A DNA stretch of 64,000 nt from Whitmania pigra (GCA_021613335.1 JAJTWR010000428.1:62001-126000); one strand, 5' to 3'. Numbered from the stretch's first letter, positions 29,101 to 41,025 are shown. The notes: generated by a model not told the origin, from the letters alone. Numbers and translations: made by a program.

Positions 29101-31473
29101 GCCAGAACTTAAAGAAAAGTCCGAGAAAGCAGAGAAACTAATGGAAAAATTAGCCATTGATCAGGAAGCAGCTGATGAAGTTAGGAAGATTGTTAAAGAA
29201 GAGGAGATGATTGCAGAAGCCAAAGCCAAAGAAACTCAGGCCATTGCAGATGATGCCATGAGAGATCTAAATGAAGCTTTGCCAGCCCTTGAAAATTCCA
29301 TCAAGGCATTGGATGCTCTTGACAAAGGTGATATTTCTGAAATCAGAGTTTATGCTATACCGCCCGAGCTTGTTCAAACTGTTATGGAGGCTGTGTGTCT
29401 CCTATTGAATGTTAAGACTGACTGGGCTTCGGCCAAAGTTTTGCTGGGCGATCCAAATTTTTTAAGAAGATTGAAGGAATTTGATAAGGAGCACATACCT
29501 GATGCTCTCATTAAAAAATTGAAGAAGTACATTGACAATCCAAAATTTACTCCTGATGCTGTTGAAAAAGTATCTAGAGCTTCAAGATCTCTTTGCATGT
29601 GGGTCAGAGCAATAGATTTATACGCCCATGTATTTAGAACAGTGGAGCCCAAAAGAAGAAAGTAGGCAAATTATTTATTCCTATTATTAAAAAAATTACC
29701 AAAAAAATAATTTGAGTTGGTTAATTTTTCATTAATGCTTTCATGCTTTGAAGGCATGCTGAAGCCCAGGCAGAACTTGATTTAGTCAAAGAAAACTTGA
29801 AACAGAAGCAAGAAAAATTGAACAGAGTTGAAGATGACATCAGGAAGATGCAAAAGTTATATGATGATAGTGTTGAGGAGAAGATGTTCTTGACAAAGAG
29901 CATAGCACTCACCCAGGCCAGACTGAGGCGAGCAGGGAAGTTGACAACAGCCCTCATGTCCGAAAAATCTCGATGGGAGGAAAGCATCAAGATGTACGAT
30001 GTGCAGATTGGGAATGTAATTGGGGATGTATTCATATCAGCTGCTTGCATTGCATATTTTGGAGCATTCACAAGCACTTACAGGAATGCCCTCATGAACA
30101 GTTGGACAGCAAGATGTCTAGAGCTGCAGATTCCTGTAACATCCTCACTTACGCTTGTGTCCGTTCTTGCTGATCCCTACGAAGTGAGGCAGTGGAATTC
30201 TGGTGGACTTCCAAGGGACAAGGTATCTGTTGAGAATGCTGTGCTTGTCACCAGATCAAGGAGATGGCCCCTTATGATTGACCCACAGGAGCAAGTAAAA
30301 ATGTTTTTGGCTCTTAATCTATTACCCATTAATTTTATTTGCACATGTTAATAGGCCAACAGATGGATTCGTAACAAAGAGGCAATGAACAGTTTAAAAG
30401 TGATCAAATCAACAGAGCAAAATCTTTTGAGAACCTTTGAGACTGCAATACGATTAGGACTTCCAGTCCTTCTTGAAGATGTTGGAGAGATCCTGGACCC
30501 CTCACTCGACCCGATTCTTCTCAGGCAAACATTTTTGTCGGTGAGACCTCAAACTTTAAATCTTAGGTCACCTTTGCTAAGAAAACACTGCTACTGCATG
30601 AAATAATTTAATTTGATGCTATTAACCAAGTGGAAAGTGTGAATGGAATTAAGCAGATTTTAATAAACTGTATCAGGGAGGAAGGTTGGTAATGCATCTG
30701 GGTGACTCGGACGTGGATTATGACAAGAACTTTCGCTTCTACATGACAACAAAGCTGCCTAATCCACACTTCATGCCAGAAGTCTGTGTCAAAGTCACCA
30801 TTATCAACTTTACAGTCACTCCATCTGGTCTGGAGGAACAGTTACTAGGGTTAGGGATTTACAAATTTGTTACTAATCAAAATTATTTGATTAATTATCA
30901 TATTAATTTAATTAATTAAAATAATTTAAAAATTTATTTAATCAATTTCATTGATTGGTTGATTTAAAAATTTTAGATTTTCATTTTTGTTGCTTTTATT
31001 CATTTTCTAGGCAGAATTTATTTGTTGGGTGGATTTGTTGTTGGGCACCCCCGAGGCTTGCAGGTTGGCCGAATGGGTTACGTTCCTGTATGAGGCGATA
31101 ATGGCAACGGTCCTAATGTGTCGTGTTCGAAACCCAGCCTGCACTGCCACAAGCGCTCTTGAATGGAGCAATATATAAATTATTTCTAGAAGCGCCTCTG
31201 ACGCTATGCATAGGGCACTATATAAATGAAGTACAATTACAATTGCTTTTTTCCAATCAAAAGCTTTGAACACAACAGACTCTTCATTGTACATATCGTC
31301 ATCATTGTCATCACTGCATTATTGCATTTAGCCATTCTTTTGAGTGCCTTGTGTATCCAAATTGCTGTTTATCAATGTCACCACTAGTGACACTATCTCA
31401 ATGAATCCTTCATTAAATTTGAGTTGTTTTTGTTGTTATTATCATTGTCATCATCGTCATCATCATCATCACC

Positions 31474-31526
<53 letters not shown>

Positions 31527-31534
31527 CATCATCA

Positions 31535-31618
<84 letters not shown>

Positions 31619-34600
31619 TATTATATCATCATCATCATCACTATTAAAGGGATGTGGTGGGTCTTGAAAGATTGGACTTGGAAGACCAGAGGAATCAACT
31701 AATAGTGAAGATTAACACAGATAAAAATCAGCTAAAAGCCATTGAGGACAAAATACTTAAATTGCTTTTTGAATCAGAAGGAACCATACTTGACAATGAA
31801 GATTTGATCAACACCCTCAATGATTCAAAGGTAATTTATAACTTTTAACACAAACTAAATACATCATCAAGTAACCAATCATCTTGCTAAATATGCTCAG
31901 GTAACTTCCGGTGTCATCATTGAGAGATTGAAAGATGCAGAAGCAACAGAGGAGAAAATATCACACAGCAGAGAGAAATATCGTGTGGTGGCAACCAGAG
32001 GATCAATTATGTACTTTGTGGTGGCAAACATGGCAGAGGTAGATGGCATGTATCAGTTTTCGCTCAAGTACTTCAAGTCCCTTTTCAGCAACATGGTAAG
32101 CACCAGTCCAAAGAACAAAGACTTAAATATCAGACTCCAAACTCTTCTCAACTGTTCTCTTGAAGATGTTTACAGGAACGTCTCCAGGTCTCTTTATGGA
32201 ATTTAAAGTTCTGATGGCCTTATTATTTTGTTATTGTGTATTATGTTTTTATATTCCTTTTTGTAAGCTTTCATGTTAGATTTCTGAACCTATTTGAATT
32301 AGCATGGTGTCTAAAGAGATCATGAATAATATCATAATTTTACAGGGGTTTATTTGAAAAAGATAAGCTGGTGTTTTCATTCATGCTTTGTATAGAGATC
32401 ATGAAGAATGACGGGCTCATCCCGTCAGAAGAGTGGGATTATTTTTGCAGGGGCTTGAGGATACAAAATTGGAATCCACCAGCAAAGTCTCAATCCCTGA
32501 AAGATTTGGATGATGTTTTTTGGATTAAATTTTGTGAATTAAAAAAAGCATTGCCATTTTTTGATTGCATAAAACAGGAATTTAAAAACAAAAGATTTTC
32601 GATCAGCGTTGCTGACTACAGGGTTAGTTTTGAAACTTTTGTGTACTTGCAAGATTTGTCTAAATTATAATTTTGAAAAATCATTCTCACTTTGAAGTTA
32701 GAAATAAACTTCTCAAGAGATGATAAAAGTGAAGAAGAGGTGGTTGAAAAAAAATCTTTTCCTGTTGAAGATATCTCAAAATCAGAAATAACAGCAGATT
32801 ATGAGTCTTTAAACACAATGTGCAGCTCTTTTCAAAAGCTCCTCATCACAAAAGTTTTTAAAAGGGAACAGGTAGCATTGTCATTTTAAAGATTCTGTTG
32901 TTAGCAGGATCAAAATTTTCAAAATAATAACTCTCCTTAATAGTTACAATAGTGTAATAAAACTAATGTGTAATAAAAATCTAAATTTTGAAGTGCATCT
33001 CAAATAAATGGGATAATTTTTGTAATGTATATAAATTTGATTTTGTATATTTTAGTGTTTTGCAGATGTTTAGATCACTTTAATGTTGGTTTATACCATT
33101 CTGCAGATTATGCATGTGATAGCAGCTTTTGTCAAGGAGAACCTGGGAAAGTTCTTTGTTGAATCACCACCTAGTGATCTTGCTACTCTCTATGCAGACA
33201 TGTCTAGTGTTATTCCTCTAGTTTTTATCCTTTGTCCTGGTTCTGATCCCATGTCCAGCTTTCAAAAATTTGTGAAAGAACGGAATTATCAGGAGAGGTT
33301 ATCTTATTTAATCTGCAGTTTTAGTCTACGACTTAATTTTATTCCACGTATATTTTACAGGGTGCAGGCAATTTCTTTGGGTCAGGGACAAGGACCAGTT
33401 GCAAAGAAATTGTTGCATATATCTATGAGATCTGGAGATTGGGTTTTCCTTCAGGTGGGCATTTAATGTCATCAACATCACTATCATACCAACTATTTGA
33501 ATTTTTGATCTCTACATCTAGCATAACTTTGAAGACTTTAAAATCTCTTTTATAATATCAGAATTGCCATCTGGCTGCTTCATGGATGCCAGAGTTGGAA
33601 GACATCATAAAACAAATGATTAACAAGCCGTCCGATATCAGCGACGACTTTCGATTGTTCCTGAGTTCCGTACCTTCAAGCTCATTTCCAATCTTCATTC
33701 TTCAAAACAGTGTAAAGGTCACGAATGAGCCACCCAAAGGAATCAAGTCAAATCTTCGAAGGGCACTAAATGAAATTTCTCCATTCTTTTATGAGGAACA
33801 TTGTTAGTAATGAAAGATTGTTGTCATTGATGGAAAAACCTTTAAACATTTTAAGATTTTTTAATAACATTTTACTGGCACTGCAGAGATTTGTGTTATT
33901 TTACTAACTTTTATATATCACAAACAATTATTAATTACATTATTGATTATAATTAAACTGTTTGTGATGATTTTATTTTAAAGCCCTTGGAATGATATGG
34001 AAAAAGTTGGTGTTTGGAATCTGCTTTTTTCATTCGGTCATTTTGGAAAGGAAGAAGTTTGGCCCACTTGGTTGGAATATCAAGGTGGTTGAGTGTTATT
34101 TTTTTAAATCCATATCATAATTGAAGAATACTTTAATTCTTAAAATAACTACTAGGAGACTCATAATGTTTATACAATACAAATTTTCTAAAAATTTGAA
34201 AAAATTCTGTTCGAGACAGCCATTGTACCAAGTTAAAGCCCGGTCATTGTTGCATAGTAACAACATGTAACTATGAAGTTCTTCTTTACAAACGTTTCTA
34301 ATTGAATTTGTGTTTATCTGAATTTTTGAGTACCTTATGTATCCAAACAGGATGTGAAGGCGTATGTAATTAATGTTAAATAATTTTTATTTTCTTAATT
34401 TTTCTACTCAAAATGTCACTGGATTTAAAGTCCTGCTTTAAACAAAGCACCAAAAATTGAGATGCAACAATAGTGTTTTGATTTGTGTCGATGTTTTAAA
34501 TCTTGATTCTAATGTGGCAATGTGTTGCAACAGTATGACTTCAACGACTCGGACAGGGAGTGTGCCTTATTAAATCTTCAGATGTTCTGCACCACATCCA

Positions 34601-37119
34601 TCATACCCTGGGATGCTCTCTCTTACATCACTTCAGAGGTCATTCAACTCAGCACTTAATGTCTTAAGAATTGTAATGCTATTTTTATCTATGGGTAATT
34701 ACAACACAGATAACATATGGAGGAAGAGTGACTGACCAATGGGATCAGAGATGTCTGCGAACAGTGCTCAGGAAATTTTTTCACCAAGATGCAATGCTGG
34801 ATGGATACAAATATTCTGAATCGGGTCAGCAGCTAAAGAAGACTCGATTAAATCTGAAAATGCTACGAATGCAGTGCAATTAAATGAATTTTCAGGATTT
34901 TATTATGCGCCTACCAGCGGGACATTGCTCGATGCAAAAGAATACGTAGAAACGCTGCCAGTAAATGATCCTCCGGAAATATTTGGCATGCATGACAATG
35001 CTGACCTTGCTTTTCAGGTATGAACTTTATAAATCATTAATGCAGAGATTTAAGAATGATGATTCAAGGAAGTTTGATGTAATGATTTGGCCAGATTATT
35101 GTCTGAATTTGTAAAACAAAAATTTTAAATGATTTCAGCATCAAGAAATGAGCTCTTTTATGGCAACTGTTTTGGGACTCCAGCCCCGAATCTTGTCCAC
35201 TGCAGTAGGGATGACGAGTGATGAAATCATCGAATCAATGGTGACACAATTCCTTAGGTTGATTCCTGAGTTCATCAACTTGGAGAAACATAAGAATGAT
35301 TTATTCCAGGTGATGAGAGATTGTGTAATGATTATTTTAATTTGTTGAGGTTTGCTTGCTTCATTTCAACAGCTGGATGAAAAGGGTCGAATGAATTCAC
35401 TAAGCACCGTCTTTCTTCAAGAAGTGGAGAGATATAACAAGTTGCTGCAACTTCTCAGAGTTTGCATTTGTTTTAATTAAAGTTTTAACTGTGAAAATTA
35501 ATTTTGATTTTATTTATGATCTCATAGGAGTACTTAAACCAGCTTCAAAAAGCAATCAAAGGATTTGTGGTGATGTCTGAGGATTTGGAAATGATTTATA
35601 ACTCCTTCCTTGATGATAAGGTGTTTGATGTTGCTTTCCATATCAAGAAACATCTGTTTCAGTTATTTTCTAATTTGCTATTCCTTTTGAAGATATATTT
35701 GTTAGTTACACATACATGACTAAAACTCATACTCTTAATGTTAATGCAATCTTCAACTTCATTTGCAAGCTTCCACAACAATGGTCAGCTGTTTCCTACC
35801 AATCTTTGAAGCCCCTCTCCAGTTGGGTTGCAGACCTGGTAGACAGAATTGAATTTCTCTCTAAGTGGGCAATTCAAGGGGAGCCTCTGGCATTTTGGAT
35901 ATCAGGGTTTTACTTCCCTCAAGGTCGGTCAAATATCTTCAAAAATGCTGCAACGAATGTTTAAGCAAATTCATTAAAAAAAATGAAGGCTTCTTGACCG
36001 GGGTGCTCCAGAGGCATGCTAGGAGATTTGAATTGCCAATTGACCACCTGAGTTTTCGTTATGTGGTTTTGTCAAACGAGTATAACACCTCAGAACTCAA
36101 TCTTGAGAGGTCAGAATTCTTCCTTAATATTGCATTGATTAACTATAAAATCACCATTTGGATTTAATGAGTATCAAATTTTTATTTAAAAGATACGCAA
36201 AAATGGAGGACAACTTGGAAACAGTGATGCCAAACATTGAGAGTTCAAAAAGCACTATCACGGAATCCATCACATTCAAGAATGGAATTATAATCTATGG
36301 ACTATTTGCTGATGGCTTCAGGTTGCACTGTTTCTCAAATATTTGTGCAAATCATTTGAATCTATCTGCCCAGATTATTGACATAATTTAACATCCATAA
36401 ACGATGAATAAAGCTATAAAACTTCCAGGTGGAGTAATATCTTGAACATCATGGAAGACTCTCTTCCGGGTGAGATGAATAGCCCTATGCCCTATATTCT
36501 TATGGATCCCATCATGGATTATGAACCTCCCAGTTATCTGTATCAAGCTCCACTATATAAAACATCTGAGAGAGCTGGAGTGTTGTCTACCACAGGTGAG
36601 TTGTGCTTCATCTGGTACTCAGAAGAAATTGTGACATTTACTGATAGAGGTTGATTGAAGAAATTATGAACTGTACGTATTCACAAAGATAATGTTAGGC
36701 TAGCCAGTTTTCTTCAGTCTGCTTCAGAAATGGAAACCTCCCATAGAATTTTCCAGATGCACCTCAAACACAAATACCATTAATACTAGCAATAATTATA
36801 ACTCATTTGTATGGTGCCTTAAGCCTTGGTTCTTGGATTAGAAAAGACTTGAAGAGGTGGAACTTCAACTGCCTCTTGAAGAGCTCAAGTGTCTGATGGG
36901 GCCAAATGATATGGGAAATTATATATTAATATAAAGATTAATATAACGTGATTTTATAGGTTGATTGACCTAGAGAAATGTACAAAAGTATTAACTGATT
37001 TCACTCGCGATTCAGGTCATTCTACTAATTTCGTCGTGACATTTTATCTCCCATCCACTCTGCCAAGCCGATACTGGATCTGCAAGGGATCAGCACTACT
37101 GTGTCAACTCAATAGCTGA
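11145..37119 (+). CDS. DNAH6: Axonemal inner-arm dynein heavy chain DNAH6, complete, 54 exons, 4140 aa
   Basis: AAA+ motor of ciliary inner dynein arms; hydrolyses ATP to slide doublet microtubules. Exons: 11145-11387, 11477-11587, 11680-11737, 12168-12303, 13086-13233, 13292-13414, 14283-14417, 14877-14988, 15225-15351, 16099-16288, 16360-16401, 16481-16680, 17014-17113, 17183-17303, 18053-18204, 18285-18437, 18754-18855, 18920-19069, 19270-19398, 19554-19667, 19927-20070, 20165-20374, 20833-21045, 21428-21608, 21672-21768, 22631-22761, 23006-23085, 23448-23594, 24268-24660, 24788-24949, 25090-25227, 25595-29661, 29754-30294, 30355-30540, 30677-30849, 31650-31830, 31901-32187, 32346-32622, 32698-32871, 33107-33297, 33361-33454, 33562-33802, 33984-34084, 34534-34638, 34710-34824, 34896-35017, 35139-35309, 35373-35459, 35528-35620, 35770-35923, 35989-36109, 36193-36321, 36429-36595, 37016-37119. 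These join into one frame. P-loops: AAA1 GPAGTGKT (aa ~1435), AAA2 GPTGSGKT (~1716), AAA3 GITGVGKS (~2061), AAA4 GVGGCGKQ (~2413); stalk from ~2640. The tail ([47 protein letters not shown]) and the end ([13 protein letters not shown]) point to DNAH6 rather than DNAH3/7/12. Human DNAH6 is about 4160 aa. The exon at 17014 and the GC donor at 23086 are the least certain parts. Confidence 0.93.
16768..16895 (+). repeat. SINE-like repeat, family A
   Basis: GAGTTGGCTCAGAGGG (box A-like) then GTGTTCGCAACCC (box B-like) and a tail with TTTATAAATGG. It sits in the DNAH6 intron between 16680 and 17014, in sense orientation. Confidence 0.7.
20725..20800 (+). repeat. tRNA-like fragment in DNAH6 intron
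   Basis: GTCGGTAGCCGAGTGATCGA resembles the 5' half of a tRNA-Leu/Ser with its box A, followed by a weak box B-like GTGCGACTCC. The sequence does not fold into a full cloverleaf by eye. It is better read as a tRNA-derived repeat head than as a functional tRNA gene. Confidence 0.35.
21327..21353 (+). repeat. (AAAT)n simple repeat
   Basis: AAAT microsatellite in the DNAH6 intron before exon 21428-21608. Confidence 0.8.
23165..23305 (-). repeat. SINE-like repeat, family A, antisense to DNAH6
   Basis: Reads on the minus strand as a tRNA-like head (GCATGCAGGTTTGCC, then GTGTTCACAACCC) and a tail ending GTGCTATATAAAC. It lies within the intron that starts with a GC donor at 23086. Confidence 0.65.
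23591..24297 (+). repeat. Seven perfect tandem copies of a 101-bp unit across a DNAH6 splice junction
   Basis: Unit starts fall at 23591, 23692, 23793, 23894, 23995, 24096 and 24197, exactly 101 bp apart, with no mismatch seen between copies. Each unit contains the end of exon 23448-23594 (ACAA then donor GTTTGT), the 67-bp intron, the acceptor ATCATCAG and the first 30 bases of exon 24268-24660. The array therefore repeats a splice donor and acceptor, creating six possible 34-nt mini-exons. The functional intron is taken as 23595-24267 (673 nt). Confidence 0.97.
25425..25540 (-). repeat. Degenerate SINE-like repeat, family A
   Basis: On the minus strand it has GTGTTTGCAACCCAGTTTGC (box B region) and a tail with GGCACCATATAAAT, a diverged version of the family A head and tail. 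It occupies part of the intron before the giant DNAH6 exon. Confidence 0.5.
25595..29661 (+). other. DNAH6: Giant DNAH6 exon (4067 nt) coding AAA1 end through stalk
   Basis: Starts after acceptor CTCCAACAG and ends at donor GTAGGC, leaving two bases that complete a Lys codon with exon 29754-30294. It encodes the end of AAA1, all of AAA2 to AAA4, stalk helix CC1 and the microtubule-binding tip (to EPKRR). Upstream exons range from 42 to 393 nt. No internal splice sites are needed to keep family similarity. Confidence 0.93.
31042..31225 (+). repeat. SINE-like repeat, family A, best-preserved copy
   Basis: GCAGGTTGGCCGAATGGG (box A-like), GTGTCGTGTTCGAAACCC (box B-like), then a tail with GAGCAATATATAAAT and GGGCACTATATAAAT. 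It lies in the DNAH6 intron 30850-31649. Confidence 0.75.
31430..31645 (+). repeat. (ATT/ATC)n microsatellite directly before a splice acceptor
   Basis: About 200 bp of ATT repeats with ATC interruptions. It ends a few bases before the AG (31648-31649) of the acceptor for DNAH6 exon 31650-31830. Translations of it (poly-Tyr/His/Leu) are not protein. Confidence 0.95.
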
Positions 37120-37226
37120 TTAACTAGATTCTTAATGTGTTTTGATAAATTTTATACTTTCATGCTTGCTTCAGAGAATATTTACATGTTACATATTTGC
37201 ATGTTGAAATGTTTTGCAATTTTCAG

Positions 37227-37232
37227 AATAAA
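37227..37232 (+). terminator. DNAH6: DNAH6 polyadenylation signal AATAAA
   Basis: Canonical AATAAA 108 nt after the DNAH6 stop codon, followed by a T-rich stretch. The convergent MFSD3 gene ends 280 nt further on. Confidence 0.7.
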
Positions 37233-37496
37233 TGTTTAATATTTTGAATTGCTAATTCGTTATTAACACAAATTGAGGATAGAGAGGGCAAAAAAAATTA
37301 ATGCTCAACATTAACAAACTTGATAAAAATGATAAGAAAATCTTGGATGTTATATTTAAAAAAAAAAACTTATTTAAGATATAGATTACCAACTGTAATT
37401 GGATGTGTAGCGACAACCAGTAAAAATATGTGCAACTTCAATTCATTAAATGCTGCACTAGTTTTCATGATGTCACAAAATAGGGTAAACATGAAG

Positions 37497-37502
37497 TTTA
37501 TT
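37497..37502 (-). terminator. MFSD3 polyadenylation signal AATAAA
   Basis: AATAAA on the minus strand about 10 nt after the MFSD3 stop, implying a very short 3' UTR. Confidence 0.5.
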
Positions 37503-37511
37503 ATCTCATTA

Positions 37512-39375
37512 TTACAGCTTTTTATCCATCTTAAGATCAACTTGAGGCTTTTGTAAATTGTCTATTTTGCTGACTCCCTTTGGGAGTTTAGCAAAAAGAG
37601 GTAAAACAAGAATATTAAGAAATACAAATAAAAGGAAGGCGACATTGTAACCAGTTGTATCAACAATCCATCCTGAGGTAGAGACAAACATTAATTTCCC
37701 CAGTACCTCAATGGCTGACATCATTGCATAATGTGTTGCCTGGACTCGCTTTGGAACTCTCTTTGAAATCTCCATGACTAAGGTAAAGGTTGTTGTTGTG
37801 ACAATTCCACTTATTACCAATAATAATTGGCTGGAGGCAACTAAGGCACCTGTAGCAAAATTGCCAAGAAGAGCATGTGATCAAGTATGATTTATCACTT
37901 ATGAAATTATTATTAAATGAAATACTCATATACCAACACAGGAGAAAATTTTGTGAGAGAAGTTTGTGATCCCATGCAATTACCACCAAAAGTTGACAAC
38001 CAACAGGCAGAAGTCTTAGCATGCAAAACTGTTGCAACATAAATTCAGTTGGAACTCTCCTGCCAAAATAGGGGATTAAAGCATACAATCAATATAGCTT
38101 CTGATACAAAATTCTTGCCCAAAGCCTGATACTAGTACTTAATTTTGCATTTACATGCCTTAAACATGCTAAATATAAAATTAGAATTATATGAGATAGC
38201 CAATGATTCTCTGAATTGCCTGCCAACAGTTACCTTGTAAATTTAATAATAACTCCGCCCATTACTGACCCAGCAATTGAAAGTGCTTGACCGACAATAC
38301 TAATCCAAAGAGTAACATCATCTGCTGAAATACCGACATCCAGCAAATACATAGGAAGAACGGATAGTGCACCTTGTTCGCCTATTGAAATTAGACATTT
38401 AATTACTGACTATGCATTAAACAAACGAATCAGTTACAATATCACCTAATTTATACATCAGTAGGAACATCAAAAGCCATATTGTTCCGTGTTCAGAAAA
38501 AACCTCAGCAAAAAATGAGCTTGTTTGAGCACCTCTTTCAGTGCCAGATTCAATAAATAAAGGTTCCTTAAATATTGATCTGCACTCCAAGTTTGATGAA
38601 TAACATTTGGATCCAGTATTGCTGAAGTTCCTATCTGAATTTAGTATGTGTTAATTTAATTATTTTGTATGACATCTAAATGCCTTATAACGAACCATCA
38701 AGCTCTTGCCTTTCATGTGAGCAGAGAGTTGGTGACACAAAAACCAGCATGGCTGCTTCTATATAAAATGTTGCAATAATACAACACAAGACTGTCCACC
38801 CAACATCATGGAACAACAATGTGATTATTCCCCCAGAGAATATAGAGCCAAGCTTATAACCCACCACCTGCACCCAAAAATTTAAATATTTAACCAATCA
38901 CTTGCATGCAAAACCAACATATACCAGAACATCAAATTTATCTAACTAATGTTATTTCTTATGAACAAACTTGAGCAATGTTGCCAACAGCAAATTCTTC
39001 AACAGTTAACAAAGATACTGTTGTTGCATCAACAACAACATCCTGGACAGAGGCAAAAAGATTGAGAAGAAATAAAATGCTGCTTATTACAGTAATGTTT
39101 GGAGTCACGAGTGCACCAATGAGGCACACCATGCCCAGCGTTAGGTTTACTACGTAAAGCCACCTTCTTTTGGTGCTAAACGAGTCTATAAGAGGTCCCC
39201 AAGCAAATTTGAATATCCATGGAAATGAAAGAAGCTTAAAGAAAGATATTTGAGAAGCATTAAAACTAGCTTTAGAATAGAGGTAAATGGGAAGAAATTG
39301 AGTTTGAAGGCCGTAAGGTATGCCCTGTATGAAGTACAAAAATGTAAGGAGAGCTTTATTTGAAACGTTCACCAT
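37512..39375 (-). CDS. MFSD3: MFSD3-like transporter (SLC33 family), complete, 457 aa
   Basis: Multi-pass major facilitator membrane protein of the acetyl-CoA transporter/AmpG-related group; the substrate of MFSD3 is not settled. Exons: 39375-38971, 38867-38696, 38634-38446, 38381-38234, 38059-37938, 37849-37512. The sum is 458 codons including the stop. The N-terminus has FIQGIPYGLQ and FLPIYL, followed by FKFAWGPLIDS and the motif QDVVVDATTVSLL. Later QVVGYKLG, SGIVTTTTFTLVM and VQATHYAMMSAIEVLGKL match MFSD3 closely in order. Hydrophobic segments fit about 12 helices. It is somewhat longer than human MFSD3 (412 aa) because of a Ser/Cys-rich loop in exon 3. The 37938 donor (GTTGGT) is chosen for phase and is the weakest point. 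It is convergent with DNAH6 and divergent from DPM3. Confidence 0.85.
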
Positions 39376-39782
39376 GTTTAGCTGGACTCATTTAACCATT
39401 TAACCAAAAGCTCTGAAAATGAGGTATCTAAACGTCAAAAGAAACAAAGACATCCGCGACCCGCATGCACATCTATTACCCATCATGCTTATACTATTAA
39501 GCCTCCAATAAACTCCAAAGAATTATGGGTAGGATAAGAATCAATTAAGAACTCAGAACAATGTAAATTTTAAACTAATTGCTAAATTTTATTTAAAGTT
39601 AATTTTATTGTTTAAAAAATTTTCCAGAAATGCATGCTGGAAGTTTATTTTTAAACGCTATTATGAACGTGGCGACGGCCGGCTCAACACAACTCGGAGA
39701 ATTAATATACGTTTCTTTAGTTGGCCGGTGGTTAATATAAAGCGTCGTATATTATTTTGTATGCCTTGTTATTTCTAGAAAA
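39376..39782. promoter_or_regulatory. Putative bidirectional promoter of MFSD3 and DPM3
   Basis: 407 bp separate the start codons of two divergently transcribed genes. It contains no repeat or other gene. Promoter function is inferred only from position; no TATA-type element is convincing. Confidence 0.45.
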
Positions 39783-40237
39783 ATGACCAAATTAATGCAA
39801 TGGCTGTCCGTTTTAGCTCTGTTGTTGGCTACCTGGTTATATTTACTATTCGGAGAACAGGTCCATCCGGAACACAGAATATGGGTTATCTTTGTAAGTA
39901 AGTGATTTGTATTGAAAATTTCAGTAAGTAAAATAATTTTGCTTTTGCAGCTTCCGTTTTTCATGGGATCAGTGCTTGCTGTAAGATTATATTGGATTGA
40001 TTTTGATTTCAAGCCCTTGTTGACTAATTTGTTTCTTAGGTAACATCGCTGCTGGTTATTGTTTACCGAGTGGTTACCTTTAATAACTGCCAAGAAGCTG
40101 CTGATCAGTTACAAAAAGTAAATATAATTTACTCTCAAAAAGTAACAATGTCTGAAATATTTTCACTTTCAACATCTTCGCAGGAAATTGGAGAAGCCAG
40201 GAAGGACCTTATATCGAAAGGCTTTAAGTTTAAGTAA
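39783..40237 (+). CDS. DPM3: DPM3, dolichol-phosphate mannosyltransferase subunit 3, complete, 90 aa
   Basis: DPM3 is the small ER membrane subunit that tethers and stabilises catalytic DPM1, which makes dolichol-phosphate-mannose for N-glycans, GPI anchors and O-/C-mannosylation. Exons: 39783-39893, 39951-39980 (only 30 nt), 40040-40117, 40184-40237. Introns are 57-66 nt and all phase 0. The protein starts MTKLMQWL, has two hydrophobic helices (about residues 5-22 and 33-58) and ends with the conserved soluble tail: YRVVTFNNCQEAADQLQ, then EIGEARKDL and KGFKFK. Length matches human DPM3 (92 aa). The tail's YRV-TF-C-A-ELQ-I-EAR-DL pattern is diagnostic and is the DPM1-binding part. Confidence 0.95.
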
Positions 40238-40685
40238 TTAAGTAGAATTGGTCTAATTCAACATCTAATAGGTTTTTTAAATTCGATCGTGAATGTTATA
40301 ATTAAAATTCGGTTTAACATTGATATTGGAATATATGATGAAATATAAATACATAGAAATGTTGATCTACGATGCATTTGAAATAATGAGCGCTTTGACC
40401 CTGATACTAGAAGTTTCCGAAAGCATATTTAAAAGGCTGGAGTTGTTTGCGGCAGTGATCGATTATTCATCTAGGTCGAAAGGCGCAATCATACTAGCCA
40501 CCCAGCCAATCAAGAAGCGCTGAATATCTATTGAGGAATGGATGTTCTGAGTTACGGTGTATAGAACACTACGTTTGCGTCGGTTTTGTTTGGTATGGTG
40601 CGTAAGGCTTCGACTTCCGGGGTTTAGGGTTAGGGCCCTCCACGCCTTAATAAAACAGCAGTGGGTTGGTGGTGTCTCTGTGATT

Positions 40686-40780
40686 GCGCCAGCATGGCCT
40701 AACGTTTAAGGCTGCGCCTCTCACGACGGCAGCACGGGGTTCAAACCACGCTGCGGGAGTACCGCCCCGATCATCTAGAT
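40686..40780 (+). repeat. tRNA-derived SINE-like repeat, family B
   Basis: GCATGGCCTAACGTTTAAGG (box A region) followed by GGGGTTCAAACCACGC (box B region) and GGAGTACC. It is distinct from family A, with no second copy recognised in this window. Its reading frames on both strands are not genes. Confidence 0.55.
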
Positions 40781-41025
40781 AAACAACTGTCGTTAATAAA
40801 AGTTTGTGGTGACACTGTTTTTTATTGCGAATGGAAGCTGATATCCTTGAAGCATTAAACAATTTTATCTTTTTTGAGACTCCCACTCCATGATTATTTT
40901 TATTTATTTGTTATTCGAATATTGATTTAACATCTAGAATTTGTTTATAAATTTATGTGGTTTATGGTCGGGTAAAGTCGTTCGAGACGACTTGCATAAG
41001 GCTAGCAGGGTGTTTATGTTTGAAC

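Noticed and set aside
31344..31702. Long open frames rich in Tyr, His, Ser or Leu
   Set aside because: They are translations of the (ATT/ATC)n microsatellite in a DNAH6 intron.
11145..37119. Assignment to DNAH3, DNAH7 or DNAH12
   Set aside because: The tail motifs (KLEPLPVL, IIKIIR, YNLK-V-YEN/KEI, WKAFS-WRKNV, YTEQA-KR) and the C-terminal YWI-KG-ALLCQL fit DNAH6 better than those paralogues.
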